From Mycolicibacterium peregrinum (GTDB lineage: Bacteria; Actinomycetota; Actinomycetes; Mycobacteriales; Mycobacteriaceae), in NCBI RefSeq assembly GCF_001665785.1, contig NZ_LZSO01000027.1:48742-112741 (forward strand): a stretch of 64,000 bases of DNA, written 5' to 3'. Shown here in pieces: positions 25,183 to 33,312 of the stretch. Below the pieces are notes generated by a model, which saw only the letters and a list, made by a program, of their open reading frames with translations, searched no databases and was not told where the DNA came from. Each line of letters starts with the position of its first letter. Positions within the stretch are counted from its first letter, which is position 1. Made by a program: the position numbers and the translations under genes.

Positions 25183-25323
25183 AGCTCTCCCTAAACATCC
25201 CTGGGCATCAAGGAAACGCGAGGACGTACCGCGCGTCTACTACCTCAACGGTACCTTGTTCCGACGCTATTCCCGACTTATCCACAGGCCGGGGCATGTG
25301 GTCGGGCCACCTGCGGCGGGCAG

Positions 25324-25329
25324 TAACCT
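25324..25329 (+). promoter_or_regulatory. -10 element of the DUF3043 gene, probable leaderless start
   Basis: TAACCT ends 7 bases before GTG 25337 and no Shine-Dalgarno is present, which supports that start over the longer frame from 25256. Confidence 0.4.
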
Positions 25330-25336
25330 GGCAGTC

Positions 25337-26032
25337 GTGAAGCTGCTGGGCCGCAAGAAGGACAACGACGGCGAATCCGCCGGGACCGACCAGGTCGTCA
25401 ACGGGTCGACCGGGTCGACCGCCGCCGAATCAACGGCCGGCGGTGCGACCTCAGGCACCGCCCCCAAGGGCAGGCCGACACCCAAACGCAGCGAGGCGAG
25501 CAAGCGGCGCGGCCCGGTCGCGCCCGCACCGCTCACCTCCGCCGAGGCGCGGCAGCGCCGCAAGGAGCTGCGCGGGCCCAAGCTGTCCAAGGAAGAACGC
25601 AAGATCGAGCGGCTCACCCGCCGGGCCGACATGTCCGACCGCCGCGAGAAGATGATGGCCGGCGAGGAGTCCTACCTGCTGCCCCGCGACAAGGGCCCGG
25701 TGCGCCGCTATGTCCGCGACATCGTCGACTCCCGCCGCAATGTGCTGGGCCTGTTCATGCCCGCCGCCCTGGCGATGATCTTCTTCATGCTTGCGCTGCC
25801 GTCGCTGAAGTTCCAGCAGATCCTGTCCTACGCGATGCTGATCCTGGTCGTCATCATGCTGATCGACGGGTTCATCGTCGGCCGCAAGGTGAATCACATG
25901 GTGGACGAGAAGTTCCCCGACAACACCGAAAGCGGTTGGAAGCTCGGGCTTTACGCAGCCAGCCGGGCGTCGCAGCTGCGCCGCATGCGCGCGCCGCGGC
26001 CGGCGGTCGAACGCGGCGACAAGATCTCTTGA
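25337..26032 (+). CDS. DUF3043 membrane protein (Rv2206-like)
   Basis: A 231-residue protein, near the 236 of Rv2206. The first 130 residues are basic and low in hydrophobicity (GRPTPKRSEASKRRGPVAP; AEARQRRKELRGPKLSKEE), followed by LPRDKGPVRRYVRDIVDSRRN and two transmembrane helices (LFMPAALAMIFFMLALPSL and ILSYAMLILVVIMLIDGFIVG) and a basic tail. This is the actinobacterial DUF3043 architecture. Function unknown. The cobU-cobT-cobS genes follow 23 bases later on the same strand and may be read from the same promoter. Confidence 0.75.
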   Translation: MKLLGRKKDNDGESAGTDQVVNGSTGSTAAESTAGGATSGTAPKGRPTPKRSEASKRRGPVAPAPLTSAEARQRRKELRGPKLSKEERKIERLTRRADMSDRREKMMAGEESYLLPRDKGPVRRYVRDIVDSRRNVLGLFMPAALAMIFFMLALPSLKFQQILSYAMLILVVIMLIDGFIVGRKVNHMVDEKFPDNTESGWKLGLYAASRASQLRRMRAPRPAVERGDKIS

Positions 26033-26055
26033 TGCCATTCCAGGCGGCCTGAGGA

Positions 26056-26598
26056 GTGCGCACCCTGGTGCTCGGCGGTATCCGCTCGGGGAAATCGCAG
26101 TGGGCCGAAACGGCGATCGCCCGCACTGCCGGGGAGGCCCCGGTGCGCTACCTGGCCACCGGGCCCGGCACCGACGGTGATCCGGCTTGGGCAGACCGCG
26201 TGAGCGCACACCGGGTGCGTCGGCCCGCGCACTGGCACACCGTGGAGACCTGTGACGTGCCCGGGGCTCTGAACTCCGGGGCGGACGAGATTCCGGGCAC
26301 CGCAATACTCGTCGACGACATCGGTGGCTGGCTGACCGCGACCATGGACCGCCTCGGCGCCTGGACCGGAGCACCCATCGACCGCGAAGTGGACGTCCTT
26401 TTGCAGGCGGTGGACGCGTTCACCGCTCCCCTGGTCCTGGTCAGCCCCGAGGTCGGGCTCACGGTGGTGCCTGCCACCGAAGCGGGACGCCGGTTCGCCG
26501 ATGAACTGGGCACGGTCAACCAGCGTCTGGCCGCGGTGTGCGACCGTGTCGTGCTGGTGGTGGCCGGCCAACCGCTCACGGTGAAGGAGCCGTCATGA
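26056..26598 (+). CDS. cobU: adenosylcobinamide kinase / adenosylcobinamide-phosphate guanylyltransferase
   Basis: Bifunctional enzyme of nucleotide-loop assembly in vitamin B12 synthesis: phosphorylates adenosylcobinamide and adds GMP. The 180-residue protein has the P-loop GGIRSGKSQ near residue 8, RYLATG, the guanylylated-His region RVSAHRVRRPAHWHTVE and LVDDIGGWLT, then VSPEVGLTVVPATEAGRRFADELGTVNQ. GTG 26056 sits directly after GAGGA; GTG 26068 (four codons on) has better spacing, so the exact start is open. The stop overlaps cobT. In M. tuberculosis cobU is elsewhere (Rv0254c); here all three late genes are together. Confidence 0.88.
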   Translation: MRTLVLGGIRSGKSQWAETAIARTAGEAPVRYLATGPGTDGDPAWADRVSAHRVRRPAHWHTVETCDVPGALNSGADEIPGTAILVDDIGGWLTATMDRLGAWTGAPIDREVDVLLQAVDAFTAPLVLVSPEVGLTVVPATEAGRRFADELGTVNQRLAAVCDRVVLVVAGQPLTVKEPS

Positions 26599-27656
26599 CG
26601 GAATTGGACGAGACCTTCGCCCCGGTCTCTGCACCAGATGCCGAGGCGGCCGCGGCGGCGCGGGTCCGCCAGGCCCGACTCACCAAGCCGCCCGGCTCCC
26701 TCGGTCGGCTCGAAGACCTCGCGGTCTGGGCGGCCTCGTGTCAGGGCGTGTGCCCGCCGCGGGCACTCACCCGGGCCCGCGTGGTGGTGTTCGCGGCCGA
26801 CCACGGGGTGACTGCCGCAGGCGTTTCGGCCTTCCCGTCCGCGGTGACCGGCCAGATGGTGGCCAACTTCGACGCGGGCGGGGCCGCGATCAACGTGCTG
26901 GCCGAGGTAGCCGGAGCCACGGTGCGTGTCGTCGACATCGCCGTCGACTGTGACGAGCCGCTGTCCCCCGCGATCGGCGCCCACAAGATCCGCCGCGGCT
27001 CGGGCAACATCGCGGTCGAGGACGCGCTCACCGAAGAGGAAGCGGTCGCGGCGATCTCGGCAGGGCGCCAGATCGCCGACGAAGAGATCGACGCCGGGGC
27101 CGATCTGCTGATCGCCGGCGATATGGGCATCGGAAACACCACGGCAGCAACCACTTTGGTGGCAGCACTGACCGGGACCGAACCTGTCGTGGCGGTGGGC
27201 CGAGGCACCGGTATCGACGACCAAGGCTGGATGCGCAAGACCGGCGCGGTACGCGACGCCCTGTACCGGGCCCGATCGATGACCAGCGATCCGGTGGGTC
27301 TGTTGCGGGTGTGCGGCGGTGCCGACCTGGCCGCGATGGCCGGGTTCCTGGCCCAGGCCGCCGTGCGCCGCACCCCGGTGCTGCTGGACGGCATGGTGGT
27401 GACGGCCGCGGCCCTGGTGGCCGAGAGGCTGGCACCGGGTGCGCAGGCATGGTGGCAGGCCGGTCATCGGTCGACCGAACCGGCCCACACCCTGGCGCTG
27501 TCACAGCTGGGACTGGAGCCGATCGTCGACCTCGGCATGCGCCTGGGCGAAGGAACCGGCGCCGCGGTGGCGCTGCCGATCGTGCGGGCCGCGATCGCCA
27601 CCCTGGCCTCGATGGCCACCTTCGCTGAAGCGGGAATCTCCGAAGAGGCACCATGA
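26595..27656 (+). CDS. cobT: nicotinate-nucleotide--dimethylbenzimidazole phosphoribosyltransferase
   Basis: Makes alpha-ribazole phosphate, the lower ligand of cobalamin, from DMB and nicotinate mononucleotide. The 353-residue protein has TKPPGSLGRLEDLAV near residue 30, the VVVFAADHGVTAAGVSAFP loop, GDMGIGNTTAATTL, and MRLGEGTGAAVALP with the catalytic Glu near residue 318. The ATG overlaps the cobU stop and the stop overlaps the cobS start (ATGA at both ends). Corresponds to Rv2207. Confidence 0.93.
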   Translation: MTELDETFAPVSAPDAEAAAAARVRQARLTKPPGSLGRLEDLAVWAASCQGVCPPRALTRARVVVFAADHGVTAAGVSAFPSAVTGQMVANFDAGGAAINVLAEVAGATVRVVDIAVDCDEPLSPAIGAHKIRRGSGNIAVEDALTEEEAVAAISAGRQIADEEIDAGADLLIAGDMGIGNTTAATTLVAALTGTEPVVAVGRGTGIDDQGWMRKTGAVRDALYRARSMTSDPVGLLRVCGGADLAAMAGFLAQAAVRRTPVLLDGMVVTAAALVAERLAPGAQAWWQAGHRSTEPAHTLALSQLGLEPIVDLGMRLGEGTGAAVALPIVRAAIATLASMATFAEAGISEEAP

Positions 27657-28378
27657 TTTCCGCGCTCGGCGGGGCGTTCGCCTTCGGCACGGTGCTACCG
27701 GTGCGAACTTCGGCCGGCATCGGCCGGGGCGCGCTCACCGCGCTGCCGGTGGCCGGCCTCATGCTGGGCGCGCTCGCGGCCGCGGTGGTGGCCGGTGGCC
27801 AGTGGGCCTTCGGCACCGGTACTGCACTGCCCGGCCTGCTGGCGGTGGCGGTGCTTCTGCTGGCCACCCGCGGGCTGCACATCGACGGGTTCTGCGACAC
27901 CGTCGACGGGCTTGGATGCTACGGCCCGCCGGAACGGGCGCTGGCGGTCATGCGTGACGGTTCGGCGGGGCCATTCGGCGTCGCCGCGGTCATCGTGGTG
28001 ATCGGTTGTCAGGCAATGACATTCGCTCAACTCAGCGCGGTCGCCGTGGTCGTCGCCGTCACGGCCGGACGCGTCGCGGCGGTCGTCGCCTGCCGCCGTT
28101 CGGTGCCCGCCGCGGCAGGCAGCTCACTGGGTGGCGCGGTGGCGGGCACCCAGCCGCTGGCCGTCGTCGCGGCCTGGGTGGGCGCCGTCGCCGTCCTGGC
28201 CGCGTGGGCGGGTCCCCGGATGTGGCAGGGTCCAGCCGTGGTGCTGGTGGCCGTGGGCTGTTCGGCGCTGCTGGTCGCCCACTGCGTGCGACGGTTCGGC
28301 GGGATCACCGGCGACGTGCTGGGCGCCGCCGTCGAGGTGACGACGACGCTGACCGCGCTCGGGCTGGCGATCGGCTAG
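27653..28378 (+). CDS. cobS: adenosylcobinamide-GDP ribazoletransferase
   Basis: The membrane-bound last enzyme of nucleotide-loop assembly, joining alpha-ribazole to adenosylcobinamide-GDP. The 241-residue protein is largely hydrophobic with about six helices and carries the family signature LHIDGFCDTVDGLG, with acidic residues that bind Mg, and ERALAVMRDGSAGPFGV. It is the last gene of cobU-cobT-cobS. Its TAG is within CTAG, which also carries the stop of convergent ilvE, so the two genes overlap by four bases. Somewhat shorter than Rv2208 (249 residues). Confidence 0.9.
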   Translation: MISALGGAFAFGTVLPVRTSAGIGRGALTALPVAGLMLGALAAAVVAGGQWAFGTGTALPGLLAVAVLLLATRGLHIDGFCDTVDGLGCYGPPERALAVMRDGSAGPFGVAAVIVVIGCQAMTFAQLSAVAVVVAVTAGRVAAVVACRRSVPAAAGSSLGGAVAGTQPLAVVAAWVGAVAVLAAWAGPRMWQGPAVVLVAVGCSALLVAHCVRRFGGITGDVLGAAVEVTTTLTALGLAIG

Positions 28379-29481
28379 TTCAGCCGCGCCATCCAGCCGT
28401 GCGTATCGGCGAAGGTGCCCCGCTGGATCCCGGTCAGGGTGTCACGCAGGGCCATGGTGATCTCGCCCGGTTGACCGTCGGCGATGGTGAACTCGCCGTC
28501 TGCGTGCTTCACGTGGGAAACCGGCGTGATGACCGCGGCCGTACCGCAGGCGAACACCTCGGTGATCTCACCCGCCGCGGCCTTCTTCTGCCATTCATCG
28601 ACGTCGATCTTGCGCTCTTCGACCGCAAAGCCGGCATCGGTGGCCAACTGCAGCAAGGAATCTCGCGTGATACCCGGCAACAGTGAGCCCGACAGCTCCG
28701 GGGTGACCAGCCGGGCCGAACCTCCACTGCCGAAGACGAAGAACAGGTTCATCCCACCCATCTCTTCGACGTAGCGCCGCTCGATCGCGTCCAGCCACAC
28801 CACCTGGTCGCACCCATTGTCGGCGGCCTGCGCCTGCGCGAGCAGTGAGGCCGCGTAGTTGCCGCCGAACTTGGCCGCGCCGGTGCCGCCGGGTGACGCG
28901 CGCACGTACTCGTGCGACAGCCACACGCTGACCGGCTTGATGCCGCCCTTGAAGTACGCGCCGGCCGGTGAGCCGATCACCAGGTAGCGGTACTCGTTGG
29001 CCGGGCGCACGCCCAGGCCCGGCTCGGTGGCGATCACGAACGGCCGCAGATACAGCGACTCCTCACCGCCGGCCGCGGGCACCCACGCCTCGTCGACCGC
29101 GATGAGCCGGCGCAGCGATTCGAGGAACACGTCCTCGGGAAGTTCCGGGATGGCGAGCCGCCGGGAGGAGGCCCGCAGCCGCGCGGCGTTGGACTCCGGC
29201 CGGAAGGACACGATCGAGCCGTCCGCCCAGCGGTAGGCCTTGAGCCCTTCGAACACTTCCTGCGCGTAGTGCAGCACGATGGCCGAGGGGTCGAGCTCGA
29301 TCGGCCCGTACGGGACCACCCGCGCGTCGTGCCAGCCCTGCCCGGCGGTGTAGTCGATGGCCACCATGTGGTCGGTGTGGTACTTGCCGAAGCCGGGGTT
29401 GGCCAGGATCGAGTCGCGTACCGCATCGGTCGCCGGATTCGCGTTGGCTGAAACCGTGAACTCGAGATGGCCGCTAGTCAT
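28375..29481 (-). CDS. ilvE: branched-chain amino acid aminotransferase
   Basis: PLP fold-type IV transaminase that makes Leu, Ile and Val from their keto acids. From the ATG at 29481 it is 368 residues, the same as Rv2210c. Seen: YGPIELDPSAIVLHYAQEVFEGLKAYR, the PLP lysine in GTGAAKFGGNYAASL, and FACGTAAVITPVSHV near the C-terminus. A frame extension to 29607 would run into gcvT and is rejected; a consensus -10 sits just before this ATG. Converges on cobS with shared CTAG. Confidence 0.95.
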   Translation of the reverse strand: MTSGHLEFTVSANANPATDAVRDSILANPGFGKYHTDHMVAIDYTAGQGWHDARVVPYGPIELDPSAIVLHYAQEVFEGLKAYRWADGSIVSFRPESNAARLRASSRRLAIPELPEDVFLESLRRLIAVDEAWVPAAGGEESLYLRPFVIATEPGLGVRPANEYRYLVIGSPAGAYFKGGIKPVSVWLSHEYVRASPGGTGAAKFGGNYAASLLAQAQAADNGCDQVVWLDAIERRYVEEMGGMNLFFVFGSGGSARLVTPELSGSLLPGITRDSLLQLATDAGFAVEERKIDVDEWQKKAAAGEITEVFACGTAAVITPVSHVKHADGEFTIADGQPGEITMALRDTLTGIQRGTFADTHGWMARLN

Positions 29482-29487
29482 GCAGCG

Positions 29488-29493
29488 ATTGTA
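29488..29493 (-). promoter_or_regulatory. -10 element of ilvE, probable leaderless transcript
   Basis: TACAAT on the minus strand, one base from the TATAAT consensus, ends 6 bases before the ilvE ATG. It lies in the 52-base gap after gcvT, so ilvE can be transcribed apart from gcvT. Confidence 0.55.
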
Positions 29494-29533
29494 TCGCCCG
29501 GTCGCCAGCGCATTTCTCCGCGGGAGCGGGAGC

Positions 29534-30631
29534 TCAGCGGGTGTGCGGGGCGACGAACGGTGGCTTGACCACTTCGCATTCGACGGCACGGCCACGCACG
29601 TCCACACTCACCCGCTGCCCGTCGGCGATGTCGGTGGCGGTGTCGATGAGCGCCAGCGCGATACCGACTTTCAGTGACGGCGAGAACGTTCCCGAGGTCG
29701 TGGTCCCGATCCGGGTGTCCCCGTCGAGCACCGCGAGGTCGGCGCGCAACACACCACGGCCGACGGCCTTGAGGCCGCGCAGCACGCGTGCCGGTCCGGC
29801 CTCCTTCTCGGCCAGCAGCGCGTCGCGCCCCCAGAACGCGTCCTTCTTCCACCCGATCGCCCAGCCGCAGCGGGCCTGCAGCGGCGAGATGTCCAGCGAC
29901 AGTTCGTGTCCGTGCAGCGGGTAGCCCATCTCGGTGCGCAGGGTGTCGCGGGCTCCCAGGCCCGCAGGCTCGCCGCCGGCCGCGCGCACGGCCGCCACCA
30001 GGGCGTCGAACACCACGCCGGCGCGGTCCCAGGCCGGCAGCAGTTCGTAGCCGTGCTCCCCGGTGTAGCCGGTGCGGCACACCCGGACGAACACGCCGTC
30101 GTATTCGGCGTCGGCGTAGCCCATGTAGTCCATGTCGGTGGGCAGCCCCAGCGCGTCGAGCACCTCGGCGGACTTCGGCCCCTGTACGGCCAGCACGGCG
30201 TACGAGCGGTGCTCGTCGGTGATGGTCAGCCCGTCGGGGGCGTTCTTGCGCAGTTCGGCGACGACAGCCGCGGTGTTCGCGGCGTTCGGCACGAGGAAGA
30301 TCTCGTCGTCGGAGACGTAGTAGGCGATCAGATCGTCAATCACGCCGCCCGACTCGGTGCAGCACAGGGTGTACTGCGCCTTGCCGGGTCCGATCCGGTT
30401 CAGGTCGTTGGTGAGGGCCGCGTTGACGTAGGCCGCCGCACCCGGCCCCTTCACCAGTGCTTTACCGAGGTGGCTGACGTCGAACAGGCCGACCGATTCA
30501 CGCGTGGCATTGTGCTCGGAAACAGTCCCGGCGTAAGACACCGGCATCAGCCATCCGCCGAACTCGGCGAAACTGGCCCCCAGTTCGCGGTGGCGGTCTT
30601 CCAACGGTCCGTGCAGCAGGTCGTCACTCAC
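29534..30631 (-). CDS. gcvT: glycine cleavage system T protein (aminomethyltransferase)
   Basis: Transfers the methylene group of glycine from lipoyl-GcvH to tetrahydrofolate. The 365-residue protein has the typical N-terminus (LEDRHRELGASFAEFGGWLMPVSY), GLFDVSHLGK, the folate-site Asp region LNRIGPGKAQYTLCC, and the C-terminal barrel (TTSGTFSPSLKVGIALALID). gcvH and gcvP are not in the window. GTG start with a -10 hexamer 6 bases upstream suggests no leader, hence no glycine riboswitch here. Divergent from the adenylate cyclase, with only 54 bases between starts. Matches Rv2211c. Confidence 0.93.
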   Translation of the reverse strand: MSDDLLHGPLEDRHRELGASFAEFGGWLMPVSYAGTVSEHNATRESVGLFDVSHLGKALVKGPGAAAYVNAALTNDLNRIGPGKAQYTLCCTESGGVIDDLIAYYVSDDEIFLVPNAANTAAVVAELRKNAPDGLTITDEHRSYAVLAVQGPKSAEVLDALGLPTDMDYMGYADAEYDGVFVRVCRTGYTGEHGYELLPAWDRAGVVFDALVAAVRAAGGEPAGLGARDTLRTEMGYPLHGHELSLDISPLQARCGWAIGWKKDAFWGRDALLAEKEAGPARVLRGLKAVGRGVLRADLAVLDGDTRIGTTTSGTFSPSLKVGIALALIDTATDIADGQRVSVDVRGRAVECEVVKPPFVAPHTR

Positions 30632-30637
30632 GAGTTC

Positions 30638-30643
30638 ACCCTA
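30638..30643 (-). promoter_or_regulatory. -10 element of gcvT, probable leaderless transcript
   Basis: TAGGGT on the minus strand ends 6 bases before the GTG of gcvT. The divergent cyclase gene starts 43 bases to the right, so the two promoters must share or crowd this 54-base gap. Confidence 0.45.
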
Positions 30644-30685
30644 AACCGCACGCCTGATGGCACCACCAAACTGCACACTTACCTG

Positions 30686-31768
30686 GTGGTCGATTTCGAT
30701 GCGCTGGAAGCCGGCGGGATCCCCGATGCCCGCAGGCGCGCCCCGCTCATCGAGTATCTGGACGGTCTCGGGTTCACCGCCGAGCAGATGATCGAGGCCG
30801 AAGCCCGCGGCCGGTTGTTCGGCCTGGCCGGTGATGTCCTGCAGTGGTCGGGGCCGCCGGAGTACTGCCTGGCCGATGTGGCCGCGATGATCGGGGTTCC
30901 GCTGGCCGACGTCGAACGCGCGTGGGCAGCGCTCGGCCTGACCGTCGCCGGATGCGACGTCAAGACACTGAGCACGGCCGACGTGGAGGCGCTGCGCACC
31001 TGGGCCGAGATGCGGGTGCTGGTGGGTGACGTCGAGGCCACCGGGCTGCTCCGGGTGGTGGGTTCGGGCATGGCGAGGTTGTCCGAGGCGATCTCGTCGA
31101 TGAGCCGGGCCGGCACCCCCGACATCCAGCTCGAGCATTCCCATGACGAGCTCACCACCGCCAAGGCCTACCGGGCCGCGGCCCGTTTCATTCCCCGCAT
31201 CGGCTCGATGATCGATGCCGTGCATCGTCACCATCTGATGAGCACGCGGCGTTACTTCGAGCACGTGCTGCAGGAGGGATCCTCAGGCGTGTTGTGCGGC
31301 ATCGGTTTTGCCGATCTTTCCGGATTCACCGCACTCACCCAGATGCTGACCACCACCGAACTGTCGGCCCTGCTCAACGAGTTCAGCTCGACGAGTTCCG
31401 ACATCGTCTACGCGCGCGACTGCCGGGTGGTGAAGTTCATCGGCGACGCCGTGATGTGGGTGGGTTACGAGCCCGAGCAGCTGGCCCAGGTGGCCGTCGA
31501 CCTGGTCACGCACCCGCGGGTCCGTGGCACGGGCCTGCACGTGCGGGCCGGAGTGGACTTCGGTCCCGCGCTCGCCATCGGCGGCGACTACTTCGGCAAC
31601 ACCGTCAACCGCGCGGCGCGCCTGGTGGGCATCGCGCCACCCAGCCAGATCCTGGTGTCGGAGTCCCTGCACGATCTCCTGCCGCGGCGACAGTTCGCCG
31701 CGGCGCAGGCGCTGACCCTGAAAGGGTTCGACGCACCGGTCACGGCGTATCCGCTCGCCGGACTCTAG
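30686..31768 (+). CDS. class III adenylate cyclase (Rv2212-like)
   Basis: Makes cAMP from ATP. The 360-residue soluble protein has an N-terminal regulatory domain (about 1-190) like that of the Rv1264/Rv2212 group and a C-terminal cyclase domain. Catalytic residues are complete: metal Asp210 (GFADLSGFT) and Asp254 (KFIGDAVM), adenine-selecting Lys250 and Asp301 (GGDYFGN), transition-state Asn305 and Arg309 (NTVNRAARL). Rv2212 has been reported to respond to pH and fatty acids. The GTG at 30686 is the first start that does not lie within gcvT; CACACT is placed as a -10 in front of it. Followed closely by pepB. Confidence 0.88.
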   Translation: MVDFDALEAGGIPDARRRAPLIEYLDGLGFTAEQMIEAEARGRLFGLAGDVLQWSGPPEYCLADVAAMIGVPLADVERAWAALGLTVAGCDVKTLSTADVEALRTWAEMRVLVGDVEATGLLRVVGSGMARLSEAISSMSRAGTPDIQLEHSHDELTTAKAYRAAARFIPRIGSMIDAVHRHHLMSTRRYFEHVLQEGSSGVLCGIGFADLSGFTALTQMLTTTELSALLNEFSSTSSDIVYARDCRVVKFIGDAVMWVGYEPEQLAQVAVDLVTHPRVRGTGLHVRAGVDFGPALAIGGDYFGNTVNRAARLVGIAPPSQILVSESLHDLLPRRQFAAAQALTLKGFDAPVTAYPLAGL

Positions 31769-31778
31769 GGTGAACGGG

Positions 31779-33296
31779 GTGAGCAGCGCACCCGGCTACC
31801 AGGCCCCCACCGTCACCGTCAGCTCGTCGTTGCCCCGCAAGGGGGTCGCCGAGGCCGTCCTCGTCATCGGCGTCGTCAGCGACGATGCCGGGCCCAAGGT
31901 CCTGACCGTGGGGCCCTACCTCGACGACGACGCGGTCGCCGCCGTGGAATCCAGCCTGCAGGCGCTGGGAGCCACCGGCGGCGAGGGCCAGACGCACCGC
32001 CTGGTCGTCGAGTCGCTTCCGGTCGCCAGCGTGCTGACCGTCGGCCTGGGTAAGCCGCGCGACGAGTGGCCCGCCGACACGATCCGCCGGGCCGCCGGCA
32101 CCGCAGCACGCGCGTTGGACAAGGTCGCCACGGTGGTGACGTCGCTGTCGGCGATCGACCTGGAGGCGGCCGTCGAGGGATTGATCCTGGGCGCCTACCG
32201 ATTCAGCGACTTCCGCAGCGCCAAGACCGCGCCCACCGATGCCGGGTTGACCGCGATCACCGCGCTGGCCGCCGATACCAAGGCCTCCACCAAGGCGGAA
32301 GCGCAGCGCGCGGTGGACATCGCTTCGGCGGTCGCGACGGCCCGTGATTTCGTCAACACCCCGCCCAGTCACCTTTTCCCGGACGAATTCGCCAAGCGTG
32401 CAAAGGCTTTGGGTGAGGCCGCCGGGCTTGAGGTCGAGGTGCTCGACGACAAGGCTCTGGCCAAGGCCGGTTACGGCGGCATCGTGGGTGTCGGCAAGGG
32501 GTCGTCGCGCCCGCCGCGCCTGGTGCGGTTGATCCACCGGGGCGCGAAGGGCAAGAACGCAAAGCGCGTGGCGCTGGTCGGTAAGGGCATCACGTTCGAC
32601 ACCGGGGGCATCTCGATCAAGCCGGCCGCCAACATGCATCACATGACCTCGGACATGGGTGGCGCCGCCGCGGTCATCGCGACCGTGGTGCTGGCCGCCA
32701 GGCAGAACCTGCCGGTCGAGGTGATCGCGACCGTGCCGATGGCCGAGAACATGCCGTCGTCGACCGCGCAGCGCCCGGGCGATGTGCTGACCCAGTACGG
32801 CGGGATCACCGTCGAGGTGCTCAACACCGACGCCGAAGGTCGTTTGATCCTGGCCGACGCGATCGTGCGGGCGTGCGAGGACGAGCCGGATTACCTGATC
32901 GAGACGTCCACCCTGACCGGCGCGCAGACCGTGGCCCTTGGTTCCCGCACGCCAGGCGTGATGGGTAGCGACGAGTTCCGCGACCGGGTGGCGACGCTGT
33001 CGCAGTCCGTCGGCGAGAACGGCTGGGCCATGCCGTTGCCCGATGAATTGAAAGATGAACTCAAGTCCTCGGTGGCCGACCTGGCCAACGTCAGCGGGTC
33101 CCGCTACGCCGGGATGCTGGTGGCGGGCACCTACCTGCGCGAGTTCGTCGCCGACGGGGTCCAGTGGTCGCACATCGACATCGCCGCCCCGGCTTACAAC
33201 ACCGGAGGGCCCTGGGGTTACACGCCCAAGGGCGGCACCGGAGTGCCGACGCGGACGATGTTCGCGGTCCTGGAGGATATAGCCGACAACGGCTGA
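31779..33296 (+). CDS. pepB: M17 leucyl aminopeptidase
   Basis: Cytosolic dinuclear-metal aminopeptidase that frees N-terminal residues from peptides and probably handles glutathione-type turnover. The 505-residue protein has the metal and catalytic motifs GKGITFDTGGISIKPA, MTSDMGGAAAVI and the M17 signature NTDAEGRLILADA, with ETSTLTGAQTVALG after it. GTG 31779 aligns with the N-terminus of Rv2213 (MSSAPGY against MTTEPGY) and has TAGGGT 7 bases before it; GTG 31770 is the alternative. It starts 10 bases after the cyclase stop. Confidence 0.93.
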   Translation: MSSAPGYQAPTVTVSSSLPRKGVAEAVLVIGVVSDDAGPKVLTVGPYLDDDAVAAVESSLQALGATGGEGQTHRLVVESLPVASVLTVGLGKPRDEWPADTIRRAAGTAARALDKVATVVTSLSAIDLEAAVEGLILGAYRFSDFRSAKTAPTDAGLTAITALAADTKASTKAEAQRAVDIASAVATARDFVNTPPSHLFPDEFAKRAKALGEAAGLEVEVLDDKALAKAGYGGIVGVGKGSSRPPRLVRLIHRGAKGKNAKRVALVGKGITFDTGGISIKPAANMHHMTSDMGGAAAVIATVVLAARQNLPVEVIATVPMAENMPSSTAQRPGDVLTQYGGITVEVLNTDAEGRLILADAIVRACEDEPDYLIETSTLTGAQTVALGSRTPGVMGSDEFRDRVATLSQSVGENGWAMPLPDELKDELKSSVADLANVSGSRYAGMLVAGTYLREFVADGVQWSHIDIAAPAYNTGGPWGYTPKGGTGVPTRTMFAVLEDIADNG

Positions 33297-33312
33297 TCGA
33301 GCCAGAGCCGAC

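Noticed and set aside
25278..25286. A perfect DnaA-box nonamer TTATCCACA in the divergent Fe-S carrier/DUF3043 region.
   Set aside because: Only one copy, with no AT-rich stretch, no cluster and no dnaA/dnaN genes near. One match in 64 kb is near chance; it might titrate DnaA but there is no evidence for an origin.
29906..30685. Upstream extension of the adenylate cyclase frame by 260 codons through gcvT.
   Set aside because: This part is antisense to gcvT, has no cyclase-related domain, and the M. tuberculosis protein is only about 378 residues.
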